Assembly (NCBI GenBank): GCA_024683675.1
Contig: JAIKYB010000243.1
Span: 1 to 43,786 of the forward strand
From: Treponema sp.
GTDB lineage: Bacteria > Spirochaetota > Spirochaetia > Treponematales > Treponemataceae
DNA: 43,786 nucleotides
Direction: 5' to 3'
The notes beneath the pieces are model-generated. The model was given only the letters and a program-made list of their open reading frames with translations, was not told where the DNA came from and searched no databases. Position numbers and translations under genes: made by a program. This document shows, in pieces, positions 18,859 to 29,024 of the stretch (position 1 is its first letter; every line of letters starts with the position of its first letter).

Positions 18859-19809
18859 ATGAAAATGAAGTATAAGTTTTTCTTATTAACAGTTTTTATT
18901 TTTTTATCCTCTCAAATTATTGCTCAAAGCCAGGACACAAGTATTCTTCTAAATAAAGAAACTCTTCCGGTAATAGAAAGTTTAAAGCCGTCAAGAAGTA
19001 ACCTTCTTTATAAACAATACAGTCAAATGATAGAAGAAAATAATATGGCTATTAAAGCAGGCCAGGAACCTGACTATCTTTTCTTTCAATATAAAAATAC
19101 AGAAAACTTTTCCTTCCAGGCACTTGCTTCCCGCTGCTGTATAAGACAGGAAACGCTGGCTACATTAAACAAAATAGAAAATGCCCAGGAAGATATAAAT
19201 GGCAAAACCTTAATTCTTCCTACAGTAGACGGGCTTTTTATAGCGGTAGATAAGGGAATAAACTCTATCGAAGTACTTTTACAGGAAAATTACGCCGGCC
19301 AAACCTTAACAAAAAATGTTATATGGTATAAAATTGATGATAGAGATTATGTTTTTCTTCCAGGAGGAAAACTAAAGGGTACAGAAAGATATTACTTTCT
19401 GGATTCAGCATTAAGACTGCCTTTAGAGACTGGAACATTCTGGGTTTCTTCAGAATTTGGAAAAAGAAAGAATCCATTTTCTGGCCAAATGAAAGACCAT
19501 AATGGAATAGATTTAGCGGCAGAAGAAGGCACTCCTGTTTATGCAATTAAAGACGGAGCTGTTTTTTCAAGTGTTGAAAATGACCCTACTTTCGGGAACT
19601 ATCTGATTCTTACCCATGATTTAGGAAAAATGACAAGCGTGTATGCTCATCTTTCAAAAATCTGTGTAGAACAATATCAAAATGTACGCAAGGGCGATTT
19701 AATTGGTTATGTGGGACAAACAGGGATGGCCACAGGTCCTCATCTGCATTTTGAAATCAGACAGGGTAGCAAAGCGGAAAATCCGCGGAACAAATTAAAT
19801 TTTGAGTAA
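18859..19809 (+). CDS. Exported M23-family peptidase (with LysM-like region)
   Basis: Signal peptide; HNGIDLAAEEGTPVYAIKDG...GPHLHFEIRQG (M23 motifs). Confidence 0.88.
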   Translation: MKMKYKFFLLTVFIFLSSQIIAQSQDTSILLNKETLPVIESLKPSRSNLLYKQYSQMIEENNMAIKAGQEPDYLFFQYKNTENFSFQALASRCCIRQETLATLNKIENAQEDINGKTLILPTVDGLFIAVDKGINSIEVLLQENYAGQTLTKNVIWYKIDDRDYVFLPGGKLKGTERYYFLDSALRLPLETGTFWVSSEFGKRKNPFSGQMKDHNGIDLAAEEGTPVYAIKDGAVFSSVENDPTFGNYLILTHDLGKMTSVYAHLSKICVEQYQNVRKGDLIGYVGQTGMATGPHLHFEIRQGSKAENPRNKLNFE

Positions 19810-19810
19810 A

Positions 19811-20809
19811 ATGAAAAAAGCGAATAAAAACTCTTGTATCAGACATGCGATTCTTACTCTTGCTTTTATGGCCATCTCATCTACTCTTAATGCAGAATCA
19901 TTTAGAGTAAGTAAAGTTCACATAGCCTCTGTAAGTCAAGAAACTGGCTCTGAAGCTTCTGTAAAGCTTGGAATAAACGATGCTCTTTCTATTCAGCTTC
20001 CTGAAGATAAAATCTTTATTGAAGGGCTTGAATTAAAATTTGAGATTCCTGAAGCAGTTGCTTATTGGATGGATTCTGTTGCCTGTTCTGTTTATGCAAA
20101 TATTAAGCCAAAACCAACTGAAAGCCAGATTGATTATTCGGGAACCCGTTCCTATGTAAGCACTCTGCCAGGAAAGCTTTCCTGGGTATTACAGGTTCCT
20201 CTAAGTAAAGAAAACACTATTAAATCAAATAATTACACAACAAAGGTAGATACAGTTCTTACTCCAGAAGAAAATGTACTTTTTGTAAGACTTCAACCTG
20301 TAATGAAAGGTGTTCCGGAAGAAACTCTAAACTCAAAAATTCCTATTACAGTAAAACCAATTCTTGCAAACAAGGGTTTATTAAAGCTGGACATTAAATC
20401 ACCAGAAAATGAAAAGGCTGAATGTTCTGTTTTTATTGATGATAAAATTGCAAATCTTAAAAACGGAAAGATAATGCTTGAAACAGGCATTCATAACATC
20501 TCAATTATTTCTGAAAAATATAGAAATGAATTAAGAACAGTAAGAATAGACCAGGCAAAACAGACTGAACTTTCTGTTGAAATGAAAAGCATTGAGCCTA
20601 CCCTTCTTGTAACTGCTCCAGATGGAACAAAAATACTTTTGGATGGAGAAGAATTTAATAATCCGGGAACAGAAGTCGTAATTACAGAAGGAGAACATAA
20701 GCTAAGCTTTTCTATCGGGGACTATGAACTGGTTCGAACTATAAGTGCAACAAAGGGAAAAACCTACAAAGCATCCTTTTCACTGGATTTAGAAGTTACT
20801 GAAGAATAG
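19811..20809 (+). CDS. Exported protein with PEGA-like C-terminal repeats
   Basis: Signal peptide; SVFIDDKIANLKNGKIMLETGIHNISII and KILLDGEEFNNPGTEVVITEGEHKLSFS. ATG start at 19811; track uses TTG 19802. Confidence 0.65.
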   Translation: MKKANKNSCIRHAILTLAFMAISSTLNAESFRVSKVHIASVSQETGSEASVKLGINDALSIQLPEDKIFIEGLELKFEIPEAVAYWMDSVACSVYANIKPKPTESQIDYSGTRSYVSTLPGKLSWVLQVPLSKENTIKSNNYTTKVDTVLTPEENVLFVRLQPVMKGVPEETLNSKIPITVKPILANKGLLKLDIKSPENEKAECSVFIDDKIANLKNGKIMLETGIHNISIISEKYRNELRTVRIDQAKQTELSVEMKSIEPTLLVTAPDGTKILLDGEEFNNPGTEVVITEGEHKLSFSIGDYELVRTISATKGKTYKASFSLDLEVTEE

Positions 20810-20832
20810 TAAAATTTTCTTTTTTAAATTAA

Positions 20833-20944
20833 AGAAATCGGGGGTGGCGGTCGATAATATAAATATCGGGGGCATTTTCCCCTCCCACCCATGCTCCCGA
20901 TTGCCTGATGGGCATGGCGCGGACTCGTTCCGCGCCTTTTTTTT
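20833..20944 (+). ncRNA. Candidate structured RNA (3' UTR or sRNA) ending in an intrinsic terminator
   Basis: GC-rich non-coding block with competing helices and GGCGCGG-ACTCGTT-CCGCGCC-TTTTTTTT. Confidence 0.5.
20916..20944 (+). terminator. Intrinsic terminator
   Basis: ggcgcgg...ccgcgcc stem (20916-20936) plus T8. Confidence 0.93.
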
Positions 20945-20999
20945 CCCTTTTATTTTAACCTCTCAAAGCAAACATAAAAAACACAATAAAAGTCTTTAA

Positions 21000-21028
21000 T
21001 TGAAACAATGCATTACATTCGTTATAAT
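21000..21028 (+). promoter_or_regulatory. Sigma70-like promoter of PBP gene
   Basis: TTGAAA-N17-TATAAT; 9 nt before ATG 21038. Confidence 0.75.
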
Positions 21029-21037
21029 AAGAAGAAT

Positions 21038-23587
21038 ATGACAAAGGTAAAAAAATCGGGCGTTGTATTTCTGTTGCTGCTTTTCCTCAGTTCCATTTTA
21101 ATAGGAATGAGTTTCGGCTGGCTGATTTCAGAAACCGTAAATATAAAAAATTCAGAGTATATAACAGAATTTGATACTGCACTTCCAACAAAGCTTTTGG
21201 ATATAAACGGCGAAGTTATTACAGAATTTGCCTCGGATGAAAAGCGCGAAATTATTGCTTATCAAGATTTACCTCAAAAGATGATTGATGCCCTTATCAC
21301 TCGAGAAGACCGTGTTTTCTTTTCACATAATGGTTTTAACCTAAAAGCTATTATGCGTGGTGTTGTTGGTATTTTAACAGGACGTTCCCTTGGTGGTGGT
21401 TCTACCCTAACCCAGCAGATTGCGGGAACCCTTTACTGCGACCGAACAGATAAATCTATTACCAGAAAATTAAAGGAATTGTGGTGGGCTGTTCAAATGG
21501 AACGCCGTTATTCCAAAAATGAAATTCTTGAGCTTTATTTAAATAAGATTTACTTTGGTGGCGGAACCTACGGTGTAAATGCGGCCTCTAAATACTACTT
21601 TGGACATGGAGCTACAGAAATTACACCAGCGGAAGCAGCAATTCTTGTAATACAGCTTTCTAACCCGGCTTTTTATAATCCTTTTGACCATCCAAACCGA
21701 GCCATGGACCGTCAGCAAAATGTACTTACAGCCATGGTTGATGCAGGCTTTTTAACAAAAGAAGAAGCAGACCAGTCCTTTGAAGATTATTGGGCTACCT
21801 TTGATTATACAAGAACCTCAACTTCTGCATATCTTATGAGAGATGACAAGGCTCCTTGGTTTAGTGAATATGTAAGACGTGAATTAGGTGATATGATTTA
21901 CGGTTCTGATGATATTTACACTTCTGGCTTTACAGTAAACACAAGTCTTAATCTTGCTCATCAGCAGATTGCTCAGAATGTAATGGAAAAATGGATTGAA
22001 ACTGCAAATATCAGATATCAAAATGAACACAGCTCTAAAGCAGACCTGGCCTATAATATTTATGTTCCTATGACTGAGCTTCTTGCACTTTTATTCGATA
22101 TTCCAAGTCTTAAAGTTAGTGAACAGAGAGCAGAATTTGTTGCAAATGCCACTTATATAAACAGTATAAATCCTGTACTGGATGTTGTTTCCCTTATGTG
22201 CGGAACAGATAAGCTTAAGGTAAACATTGTAAACAGAGCATCTGCCATTTCTAAACAGGCAAACGAAAAAAACACGATTGAAGGAACTATGGTTTCTCTT
22301 GATCATGAAAACGGCTATATTGATGCCCTTGTAGGTGGAAGTAAGTTTGACTCAGACAATCAGTTTATTAGAGCGACTCAGGCAAAAATACAGCCTGGTT
22401 CTACCTTTAAGCCTTTGTATTATTCTGCCGCAATTGATTCCAGACGCTTTACTCCAACAACTCAGATTTCAGATACTCCAGTTGTATTCCATACAGCAGA
22501 CGGCAAACCTTATATTCCATTAAACTTCCGTGGAGAATGGGAAGGAAATGTTTCCCTCTGGTATGCTCTGACACGTTCTATGAATGTACCTTCTCTTAAG
22601 GTTTTGGACGGCATTGGTTTTGAAGCTGCAATTGACAGAGCGGTTGATCTTCTGGGTATTCCTAAAAATGAAATTGACTCCAGAGGTTTTGTACCTGGAT
22701 ATCCAATTGGACTTGGTGTTTGTTCTGTTCGTCCTATTGAAATGGCAAGAGCCTATGCAATTTTTGCAAATGGTGGAAAGGAAATTACACCTATAGCAAT
22801 CCGTACAGTAGAAGATAAAAACGGAAACGTTATGTTGAATCCAGAGCTTGATATTAGAAAGGCTCAGGCCGCTAAGGGAAATGATATTCAGGTTATTTCT
22901 GAGCAGACAGCCTTTGTAATGACAAAATTACTGGAGCAGACTGTAAATCATGGTGGTACTCTTGCTGCTCAGGAATGGCACTTCCACTATCGTGATGAAA
23001 ATGGAAATCGTTACATTATGCCAGCGGGTGGTAAAACCGGTACAACACAGAACTGGGCTGATGCCTGGACCTGCGGTATTACACCTTACTATGCAGCTGC
23101 CTTCTGGTTCGGCTTTGATAAGCCAGGACAGTCACTTGGTACAAGAATTACAGGAGCTACCCTTGCTGGTTTTGCCTGGGGTGAATATTTTGACAAGATT
23201 CATGCAGACTTACCACTAAAGAATTGGAAAAAGCCATTAGATGGAGTAATAGAGCTTTCTGTATGTGCTGAAACAGGTATGATTCCAACTGAAGGCTGTG
23301 GAGACCATCTTACAACCCAATGGTATCTAGAAGGTACACAGCCTACAGAAATCTGCCCTGTACATTCCGGCAGTGCAACCTCTACTCTCCTCATTTATCG
23401 TCTTCAAAAAGAAATGTATAAATCAGGACAGAGATTCAATATGACTGTAGATACAAGTCCTTTAACCTTTAATCTTGATTTCTCTGCGAGCCCTTCAGCT
23501 TCTTCTTATGATGATAAAGATGATGATTTTGAACAGATTAAACTTGAAAATCCAGAGGATTACGATTATAACTATTTAATGGAATAG
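21038..23587 (+). CDS. Class A penicillin-binding protein (transglycosylase/transpeptidase, PBP1A family)
   Basis: REDRVFFSHNGFNLKAIMRG, GGSTLTQQIAGTLYC, PGSTFKPLYYSAAID, GGKTGTTQNWADAW. Start 21038 preferred because track start 21008 lies inside the promoter. Confidence 0.93.
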   Translation: MTKVKKSGVVFLLLLFLSSILIGMSFGWLISETVNIKNSEYITEFDTALPTKLLDINGEVITEFASDEKREIIAYQDLPQKMIDALITREDRVFFSHNGFNLKAIMRGVVGILTGRSLGGGSTLTQQIAGTLYCDRTDKSITRKLKELWWAVQMERRYSKNEILELYLNKIYFGGGTYGVNAASKYYFGHGATEITPAEAAILVIQLSNPAFYNPFDHPNRAMDRQQNVLTAMVDAGFLTKEEADQSFEDYWATFDYTRTSTSAYLMRDDKAPWFSEYVRRELGDMIYGSDDIYTSGFTVNTSLNLAHQQIAQNVMEKWIETANIRYQNEHSSKADLAYNIYVPMTELLALLFDIPSLKVSEQRAEFVANATYINSINPVLDVVSLMCGTDKLKVNIVNRASAISKQANEKNTIEGTMVSLDHENGYIDALVGGSKFDSDNQFIRATQAKIQPGSTFKPLYYSAAIDSRRFTPTTQISDTPVVFHTADGKPYIPLNFRGEWEGNVSLWYALTRSMNVPSLKVLDGIGFEAAIDRAVDLLGIPKNEIDSRGFVPGYPIGLGVCSVRPIEMARAYAIFANGGKEITPIAIRTVEDKNGNVMLNPELDIRKAQAAKGNDIQVISEQTAFVMTKLLEQTVNHGGTLAAQEWHFHYRDENGNRYIMPAGGKTGTTQNWADAWTCGITPYYAAAFWFGFDKPGQSLGTRITGATLAGFAWGEYFDKIHADLPLKNWKKPLDGVIELSVCAETGMIPTEGCGDHLTTQWYLEGTQPTEICPVHSGSATSTLLIYRLQKEMYKSGQRFNMTVDTSPLTFNLDFSASPSASSYDDKDDDFEQIKLENPEDYDYNYLME

Positions 23588-23594
23588 GAGAGTT

Positions 23595-24008
23595 ATGTTA
23601 GTCCAAATCAAAGACATAAAAATTAAAAGAAGAGTTCGCAAGGATTTAGGAAATCTTGAAGACCTTAAAGACAGTCTTAAGCTTTATGGCCTTATGAATC
23701 CTATTACTTTGAACAGAAAATATGAGCTGATTGCAGGAGAAAGAAGACTTCAGGCCGCAATGCAATTGGGTTGGACTAGCATTAATGCAAATATAATCGA
23801 TAACATTTCAGAAATTGAACAACTTGAAATGGAACTTGAAGAAAATAATCAAAGAAAAGAATTCACAGAAACAGAACTCATGGAAGGCTATAAAAGACTT
23901 CAACGCCTTAAAAATCCTAATATATTTTACAGAATCTATTTATTTTTTAAGCATCTATTTGAAAAAATTGTTGATTTCTTTTCAGATCGCTCAAAAGGGA
24001 AAAAATGA
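23595..24008 (+). CDS. ParB/sulfiredoxin-like N-terminal domain protein lacking HTH
   Basis: LKDSLKLYGLMNPITLNRKYELIAGERRLQAAMQLGWTSINANII; C-terminus IFYRIYLFFKHLFEKIVDFF. Confidence 0.75.
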   Translation: MLVQIKDIKIKRRVRKDLGNLEDLKDSLKLYGLMNPITLNRKYELIAGERRLQAAMQLGWTSINANIIDNISEIEQLEMELEENNQRKEFTETELMEGYKRLQRLKNPNIFYRIYLFFKHLFEKIVDFFSDRSKGKK

Positions 24009-24538
24009 AGCATTTAAAACGAAGCATCGCAAGTCTTGTTATATTCTGCACTATATTTATTTCATCTTATGCTACAGGCGCTGGTGCACAACTTGGTATT
24101 TTTCCGGCAGCAATTATAAATCAAGATATCTGTAAGGCTGATACCTTTGAAGTAAATGCCACGGGTACAGTCAGATGCTCCAGCATTCCTTTGGTATTTG
24201 GCCTGGGGCTTACCTTCGGTTCTGTAGCTTCAAATGAAGAATTAGGACTTTCTGCTTTTGCAGACTGGTGGATTATTGATTCACAGATAAAAAACACCTG
24301 GAATATCTATTCTGGCTTTGGAGTTTCAGCAGGCCTTAAGCTTGATTTTAACAATTCCTTTTACCTGACTACCGGACCTAGATTTTTTCTTGGAACAAAT
24401 CTTCTTTTTCTTGACCACTTCATTGAAGTATATGCTCAGCAGAACCTAGTTCCCAGCCTTTGTATGACTATGGGTAGTTCTGACAAGCTTTTCAGACTTT
24501 ATCTTCCTTTTGAGGCTGGACTGCGATTACACTTTTAA
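24005..24538 (+). CDS. Exported, possibly outer-membrane beta-barrel protein
   Basis: Signal peptide, alternating aromatic/hydrophobic strands, terminal LRLHF; ATGA overlap with upstream ORF. Confidence 0.6.
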   Translation: MKHLKRSIASLVIFCTIFISSYATGAGAQLGIFPAAIINQDICKADTFEVNATGTVRCSSIPLVFGLGLTFGSVASNEELGLSAFADWWIIDSQIKNTWNIYSGFGVSAGLKLDFNNSFYLTTGPRFFLGTNLLFLDHFIEVYAQQNLVPSLCMTMGSSDKLFRLYLPFEAGLRLHF

Positions 24539-25352
24539 TAAAGGAAATTGCGGCCTTACTTTCTTCTTGTAAATGCCAGGGACTATTCAAAACCAGCATT
24601 CCACTGCCATAGAGTCTTGGTAAGTCTTTTTCCTCTTTTCCATAAACACATAATCTTAAATCAGATATTTCTATATGAGGATTCTGCTTACCTGCAAAAG
24701 ATGTAATTTCATTTATCATTCCTTCTATATCTGACTCTCTGTGAGCTAAAAGTGGATACCAGAGCATTATTATGCCATTACTCCATTTTTTGTGAACTGC
24801 AGTAATTGTTTTAGCCGCATCAATATAATCAGCATTTTCTTCATAACTTGGGTCAATTAAGACAGCCCCCCTCTTTGTTGCAGGAGGAGTAAGGGCCTTT
24901 AGCATTTCCCAGCCATTTCTATTATGAATCTCTATTTTAGGAGAGCCCTGCTGCATTTTTATATTTTTTTTGAGGTTTTCAATTTCCTGGGGATGAAGTT
25001 CTGAAAGCAGCAAAAAGTCCTGAGAACGCATTAATTTCTTTTCAACTTCAGGAGAACCCGGATATAGATTTTTTTTAGTATAGTTCTGAATAAAATTTAT
25101 ATAATCCTTAAAAATCTGACTTTGAGATGAAAAATCACTGTTATTTAAAAGCTGAACAATTCCTTTTCCAGCCTCGCTGGTTTTTAAGCTGCGACCATCC
25201 AGTAAATCATAAAGTCCGCTTCCGCTATGGGTGTCATAAAAGGTATAGGCTTTTTCTTTTTTATTAAGAGACTGTAAAACCTGAAAAAGAACAAAATGTT
25301 TTAAAATATCGGCATGGTTGCCTGCGTGAAAAACGTGCTGATAAGAAAGCAT
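24492..25352 (-). CDS. rlmJ: 23S rRNA (adenine2030-N6)-methyltransferase
   Basis: MLSYQHVFHAGNHADILKHFVL, DTHSGSGLYDL, VLIDPSYE. Confidence 0.92.
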   Translation of the reverse strand: MLSYQHVFHAGNHADILKHFVLFQVLQSLNKKEKAYTFYDTHSGSGLYDLLDGRSLKTSEAGKGIVQLLNNSDFSSQSQIFKDYINFIQNYTKKNLYPGSPEVEKKLMRSQDFLLLSELHPQEIENLKKNIKMQQGSPKIEIHNRNGWEMLKALTPPATKRGAVLIDPSYEENADYIDAAKTITAVHKKWSNGIIMLWYPLLAHRESDIEGMINEITSFAGKQNPHIEISDLRLCVYGKEEKDLPRLYGSGMLVLNSPWHLQEESKAAISFIKSVIAVQPQKEDKV

Positions 25353-25442
25353 AGGCTTATACTAGCATAATTATTGAGAAAAAAGAAGAGAAGTTTTATA
25401 ATCCTAAAATATACCGGCTGAAAAATTCCGGAAGGACTTGAG

Positions 25443-26336
25443 ATGCTTATAAAAATTGAAAACGCTCTTTTTAGCGCAGAAATAGACACAAAAGGTGCTG
25501 AACTTCAGAATTTTATCCGCAAAAGTGATAAAAAAGACATTATCTGGCATGGTGATAAAAGTGTATGGGGAAATCACGCACCAATCCTCTTTCCTTTTGT
25601 TGCACGCTGTTTGGGCGGATATTTTATGATTGACGGAAAAAAATGCGAATATTCCAGAAACCATGGTTTTGCAAGAGATCTGGAACATAAGCTGATTTCT
25701 AACACTGAAGACTCTGCTATTTTTGAATTAAGCGAAAGTAAGGATACAGATTATCGTTTTCCTTATGCTTTTTGCCTTAGAACAGAATACAAGCTTACAG
25801 AAAAAGGCCTGGAATGGAAAATTACAGTAAAGAACACTGACCAGAAGGATTTCTATTTTGGTGTTGGAACCCACGCTGCCTTTGATTTGAATGGAGGAGC
25901 TGCAGAAGATTTCCTTGTAGAATTTGAAAAACATGAAGGCCTATGCGCTGTTGAATGCAATCCTGACGGATATTTAGCTGCAGGAGCTGATGCAAAGAGC
26001 CTGATTACAAAAGAATATGGAGAAAAGGAAAAGGGCTTTATTCCTGTTACAGACGCAGGCTTTGGTAACGGCCACTTATTTACAAATTTCACTTCCAGCT
26101 GGGTTGGACTTAGAAACAAAAAGGACGGCTCAATTGTAAAGATTTCTACAGAAGGCTTCCCATACTGCATGATTTGGCAGAACACCTCTGGAAAGCCTCA
26201 GTTTGTTTGTATTGAACCATGGCATGGACTTCCGGATTCTGAAAAGACAGACCATATTTGGGAAAATAAAATAGGAATGAACCTCTTAAAGGCCGGACAA
26301 AGCTTTGTAAGCAGACAAGATATTACAGTAGAATAA
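25443..26336 (+). CDS. Aldose 1-epimerase family protein (LacX-like)
   Basis: NHAPILFPFVARC, HGFARDLEH, IEPWHGLPD; SD GGAAGG. Confidence 0.85.
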   Translation: MLIKIENALFSAEIDTKGAELQNFIRKSDKKDIIWHGDKSVWGNHAPILFPFVARCLGGYFMIDGKKCEYSRNHGFARDLEHKLISNTEDSAIFELSESKDTDYRFPYAFCLRTEYKLTEKGLEWKITVKNTDQKDFYFGVGTHAAFDLNGGAAEDFLVEFEKHEGLCAVECNPDGYLAAGADAKSLITKEYGEKEKGFIPVTDAGFGNGHLFTNFTSSWVGLRNKKDGSIVKISTEGFPYCMIWQNTSGKPQFVCIEPWHGLPDSEKTDHIWENKIGMNLLKAGQSFVSRQDITVE

Positions 26337-26338
26337 AG

Positions 26339-26376
26339 AAAAAGGGGTGCCCTTCAAAATGAATGACACCCTTTTT
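26339..26376. terminator. Bidirectional terminator between convergent genes
   Basis: aaaaaggggtg...cacccttttt imperfect stem with one bulged G. Confidence 0.8.
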
Positions 26377-26377
26377 C

Positions 26378-28966
26378 TTATTTACTAAAAATCAACTTTC
26401 CATTTTCGGAGCGAACCTTTACAGTATCGCCATCCATAATAGAAGCACTTAAAAGCTCCCGGGCCAAAGTATTTTCAACATAATTTTGAATTGCCCTCTT
26501 TACCGGACGAGCTCCCATTGAAGGGTCATAGCCCTTTTCACACAGGAAATCCAAAGCAGTATTGTCAAAATCTAGTTTTATTTTTCGGTCTGCAAGTCTT
26601 TTTTCTACCCTTTCAAGCTGAAGCTTTATAATCGAAGAAATATGTTCTTTTCCTAATTGCTGGAACATAACAATTTCATCAATTCGGTTTAAGAATTCAG
26701 GCCGGAAGGTTTGACGTAAAAGAAGATTTAATTTTTCCTTTACTTCACTTATTCCCTGTTGACTTTGTTCTGCTTCAAGAATTAAATCACTACCAAGATT
26801 GCTAGTCATAATGATTATTGTATTCTTAAAGTCAACTACCCTTCCCTGACCATCTGTAAGTCTTCCATCATCAAGCACCTGAAGAAGTACATTAAAAACA
26901 TCAGGATGAGCCTTTTCAACTTCATCAAAAAGAATTACAGAATAAGGACGTCTGCGCACAGCTTCTGTAAGCTGTCCCCCTTCATCATAACCTACATATC
27001 CAGGAGGTGCTCCAATAAGTCTGGTGACACTAAACTTTTCCATATACTCGCTCATATCAATACGAGTCAAAGCCTTTTCATCATTAAAGAGGAAATCCGC
27101 AAGAGTTTTGGCCAGTTCAGTTTTACCAACTCCTGTAGGACCTATAAACATAAAGCTTCCAAGAGGCCTGTTAGGGTCATTCAAACCACTGCGATTACGT
27201 CTTATTGCATCACTGACAACTGTAACTGCTTCGTCCTGACCAACAACTCTTTTATGCAGAACATTTTCCAGCTCAAGATATTTCTGCTTTTCCCCTGCCA
27301 TCATCTTTGAAAGAGGAATTCCATTCCAGCTTGAAACAACCTTTGCTATATCCTCCTCTGTAACAGACTGTCTTAAAAGAGAATCTCTTCCATCTTCCTT
27401 CTTTTCTTTTTCAGCAGCTAAAGCGGCATCTAGTTCTTTTTGCATTGAAGGAATGATGCTGTACTTAAACTCTGCAGCCTTTTCCAGATTTCCTTCTCTG
27501 GTATATTTTTCTTCTTCAAAGCGGGCCTGCTCTAAGTTTTCCTTCAATTTTCTGGACTTATCAATACTTTCCTTTTCATTCTGCCACTGAAGCTTCATGG
27601 CATCCCGTTTAGAGGTTATTTCTGATAATTCCTTTTCAAGCTTATCAAGACGTTCCTTGCTGGCTGCATCGCTTTCCTTGCTTAAAGACTGCTTTTCAAT
27701 CTGCAGCTGAAGCATCTTTCTTTCTACCTGATCCAGTTCTGTAGGCTGACTTTCAATTTCCATCTTAAGGCGGCTAGCAGCTTCATCAACTAAATCTATA
27801 GCCTTATCCGGCAGAAAACGGCTTGTAATATACCTGTTTGAAAGAGTGGCAGCTGCTACCAGAGCTTCATCTTCAATTCTAACTCCATGGTGTATTTCAT
27901 ACTTTTCACGAAGCCCTCTTAAAATTGCAATAGTATCTTCTACACTTGGCTCTGCACAGTAAACCTGCTGAAAACGTCTTTCCAGAGCAGCATCTTTTTC
28001 AATATATTTTCTATATTCATCAAGTGTTGTAGCACCAATAGCACGAAGCTCTCCACGGGCAAGAGCTGGTTTTAAGAGGTTGCTGGCATCCATGCTGCCT
28101 TCGCTGGCACCTGCCCCCACAAGAGTATGAAGCTCGTCTATAAAGAGAATTATCTGTCCTTCACTCTTACTTACTTCTGTTATAAGGGCCTTTAATCTTT
28201 CTTCAAATTCACCACGGAATTTGGCACCGGCAACAAGACTTCCAAGGTCTAGAGCGAGAAGTCTTTTATTTTTAAGAGATTCAGGTACATCACCACTTGC
28301 TATTCGGCGGGCGAGTCCTTCTACTATTGCAGTTTTTCCAACCCCAGGTTCACCAATTATAACCGGATTATTTTTAGTACGGCGGCACAATACCTGCATT
28401 ACCCTACGAATTTCTTCATCTCGTCCAATTACAGGATCAATTTTATCCATACGGGCCGCAGCAGTTAAATCTCGGCAGTATTTTTCAAGTGCACGGCTTT
28501 TTGCTTCAGGATCATTAGAATCTACAGTTTGGTTTCCTCTAACTGATTTTAATGCCTCTAAAACAGCCTTATGATTAATGCCACTTTTTTTCAAAAGCTC
28601 TGCAGTACGGTCATCTGCTTCTGTCATTGCAAGCAGAATATGTTCTGTCGAAAGATACTGATCATGCAGGGCTGACATTTCATTTTCTGCCTTTGCAAGA
28701 ACCTTTTGCATAGCAGATGAAAAATATAGCTGAGCTGCCCCAGAAACCTTAGGATTAGAAAGGATAATATCTTTAACCTTATTTATAAGCTGGCCGGCAG
28801 GAATGCCAATTCTTTCAACAAGGGGAGCAATAAGTCCATCCTGCTGTTCTAGCAGAGCCTGTAAAACATGTTCTGTTCCAATTTCTGAATTATCGTTCTT
28901 ATTTGCGATTGAGGAAGCCTCTTGTATAGCTTCCTGAGTTTTTATTGTAAAGTTTTCGTAATTCAT
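26378..28966 (-). CDS. clpB: ATP-dependent chaperone ClpB
   Basis: [30 protein letters not shown], middle coiled-coil; SD GAGGTGG. Confidence 0.97.
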   Translation of the reverse strand: MNYENFTIKTQEAIQEASSIANKNDNSEIGTEHVLQALLEQQDGLIAPLVERIGIPAGQLINKVKDIILSNPKVSGAAQLYFSSAMQKVLAKAENEMSALHDQYLSTEHILLAMTEADDRTAELLKKSGINHKAVLEALKSVRGNQTVDSNDPEAKSRALEKYCRDLTAAARMDKIDPVIGRDEEIRRVMQVLCRRTKNNPVIIGEPGVGKTAIVEGLARRIASGDVPESLKNKRLLALDLGSLVAGAKFRGEFEERLKALITEVSKSEGQIILFIDELHTLVGAGASEGSMDASNLLKPALARGELRAIGATTLDEYRKYIEKDAALERRFQQVYCAEPSVEDTIAILRGLREKYEIHHGVRIEDEALVAAATLSNRYITSRFLPDKAIDLVDEAASRLKMEIESQPTELDQVERKMLQLQIEKQSLSKESDAASKERLDKLEKELSEITSKRDAMKLQWQNEKESIDKSRKLKENLEQARFEEEKYTREGNLEKAAEFKYSIIPSMQKELDAALAAEKEKKEDGRDSLLRQSVTEEDIAKVVSSWNGIPLSKMMAGEKQKYLELENVLHKRVVGQDEAVTVVSDAIRRNRSGLNDPNRPLGSFMFIGPTGVGKTELAKTLADFLFNDEKALTRIDMSEYMEKFSVTRLIGAPPGYVGYDEGGQLTEAVRRRPYSVILFDEVEKAHPDVFNVLLQVLDDGRLTDGQGRVVDFKNTIIIMTSNLGSDLILEAEQSQQGISEVKEKLNLLLRQTFRPEFLNRIDEIVMFQQLGKEHISSIIKLQLERVEKRLADRKIKLDFDNTALDFLCEKGYDPSMGARPVKRAIQNYVENTLARELLSASIMDGDTVKVRSENGKLIFSK

Positions 28967-29024
28967 ATTACCACCTCACATAATCAAAGATAGTAATATT
29001 TTACGAAATAGACAAATTTTTATT

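Noticed and set aside
20833-20944. SRP (4.5S) RNA, 6S RNA or tmRNA
   Set aside because: The conserved SRP apical motif, the tmRNA ends and the 6S bubble architecture are not recognisable; left as an unassigned structured RNA.
26906-27310. 134-aa plus-strand ORF opposite clpB
   Set aside because: Antisense of clpB; no supporting signals.
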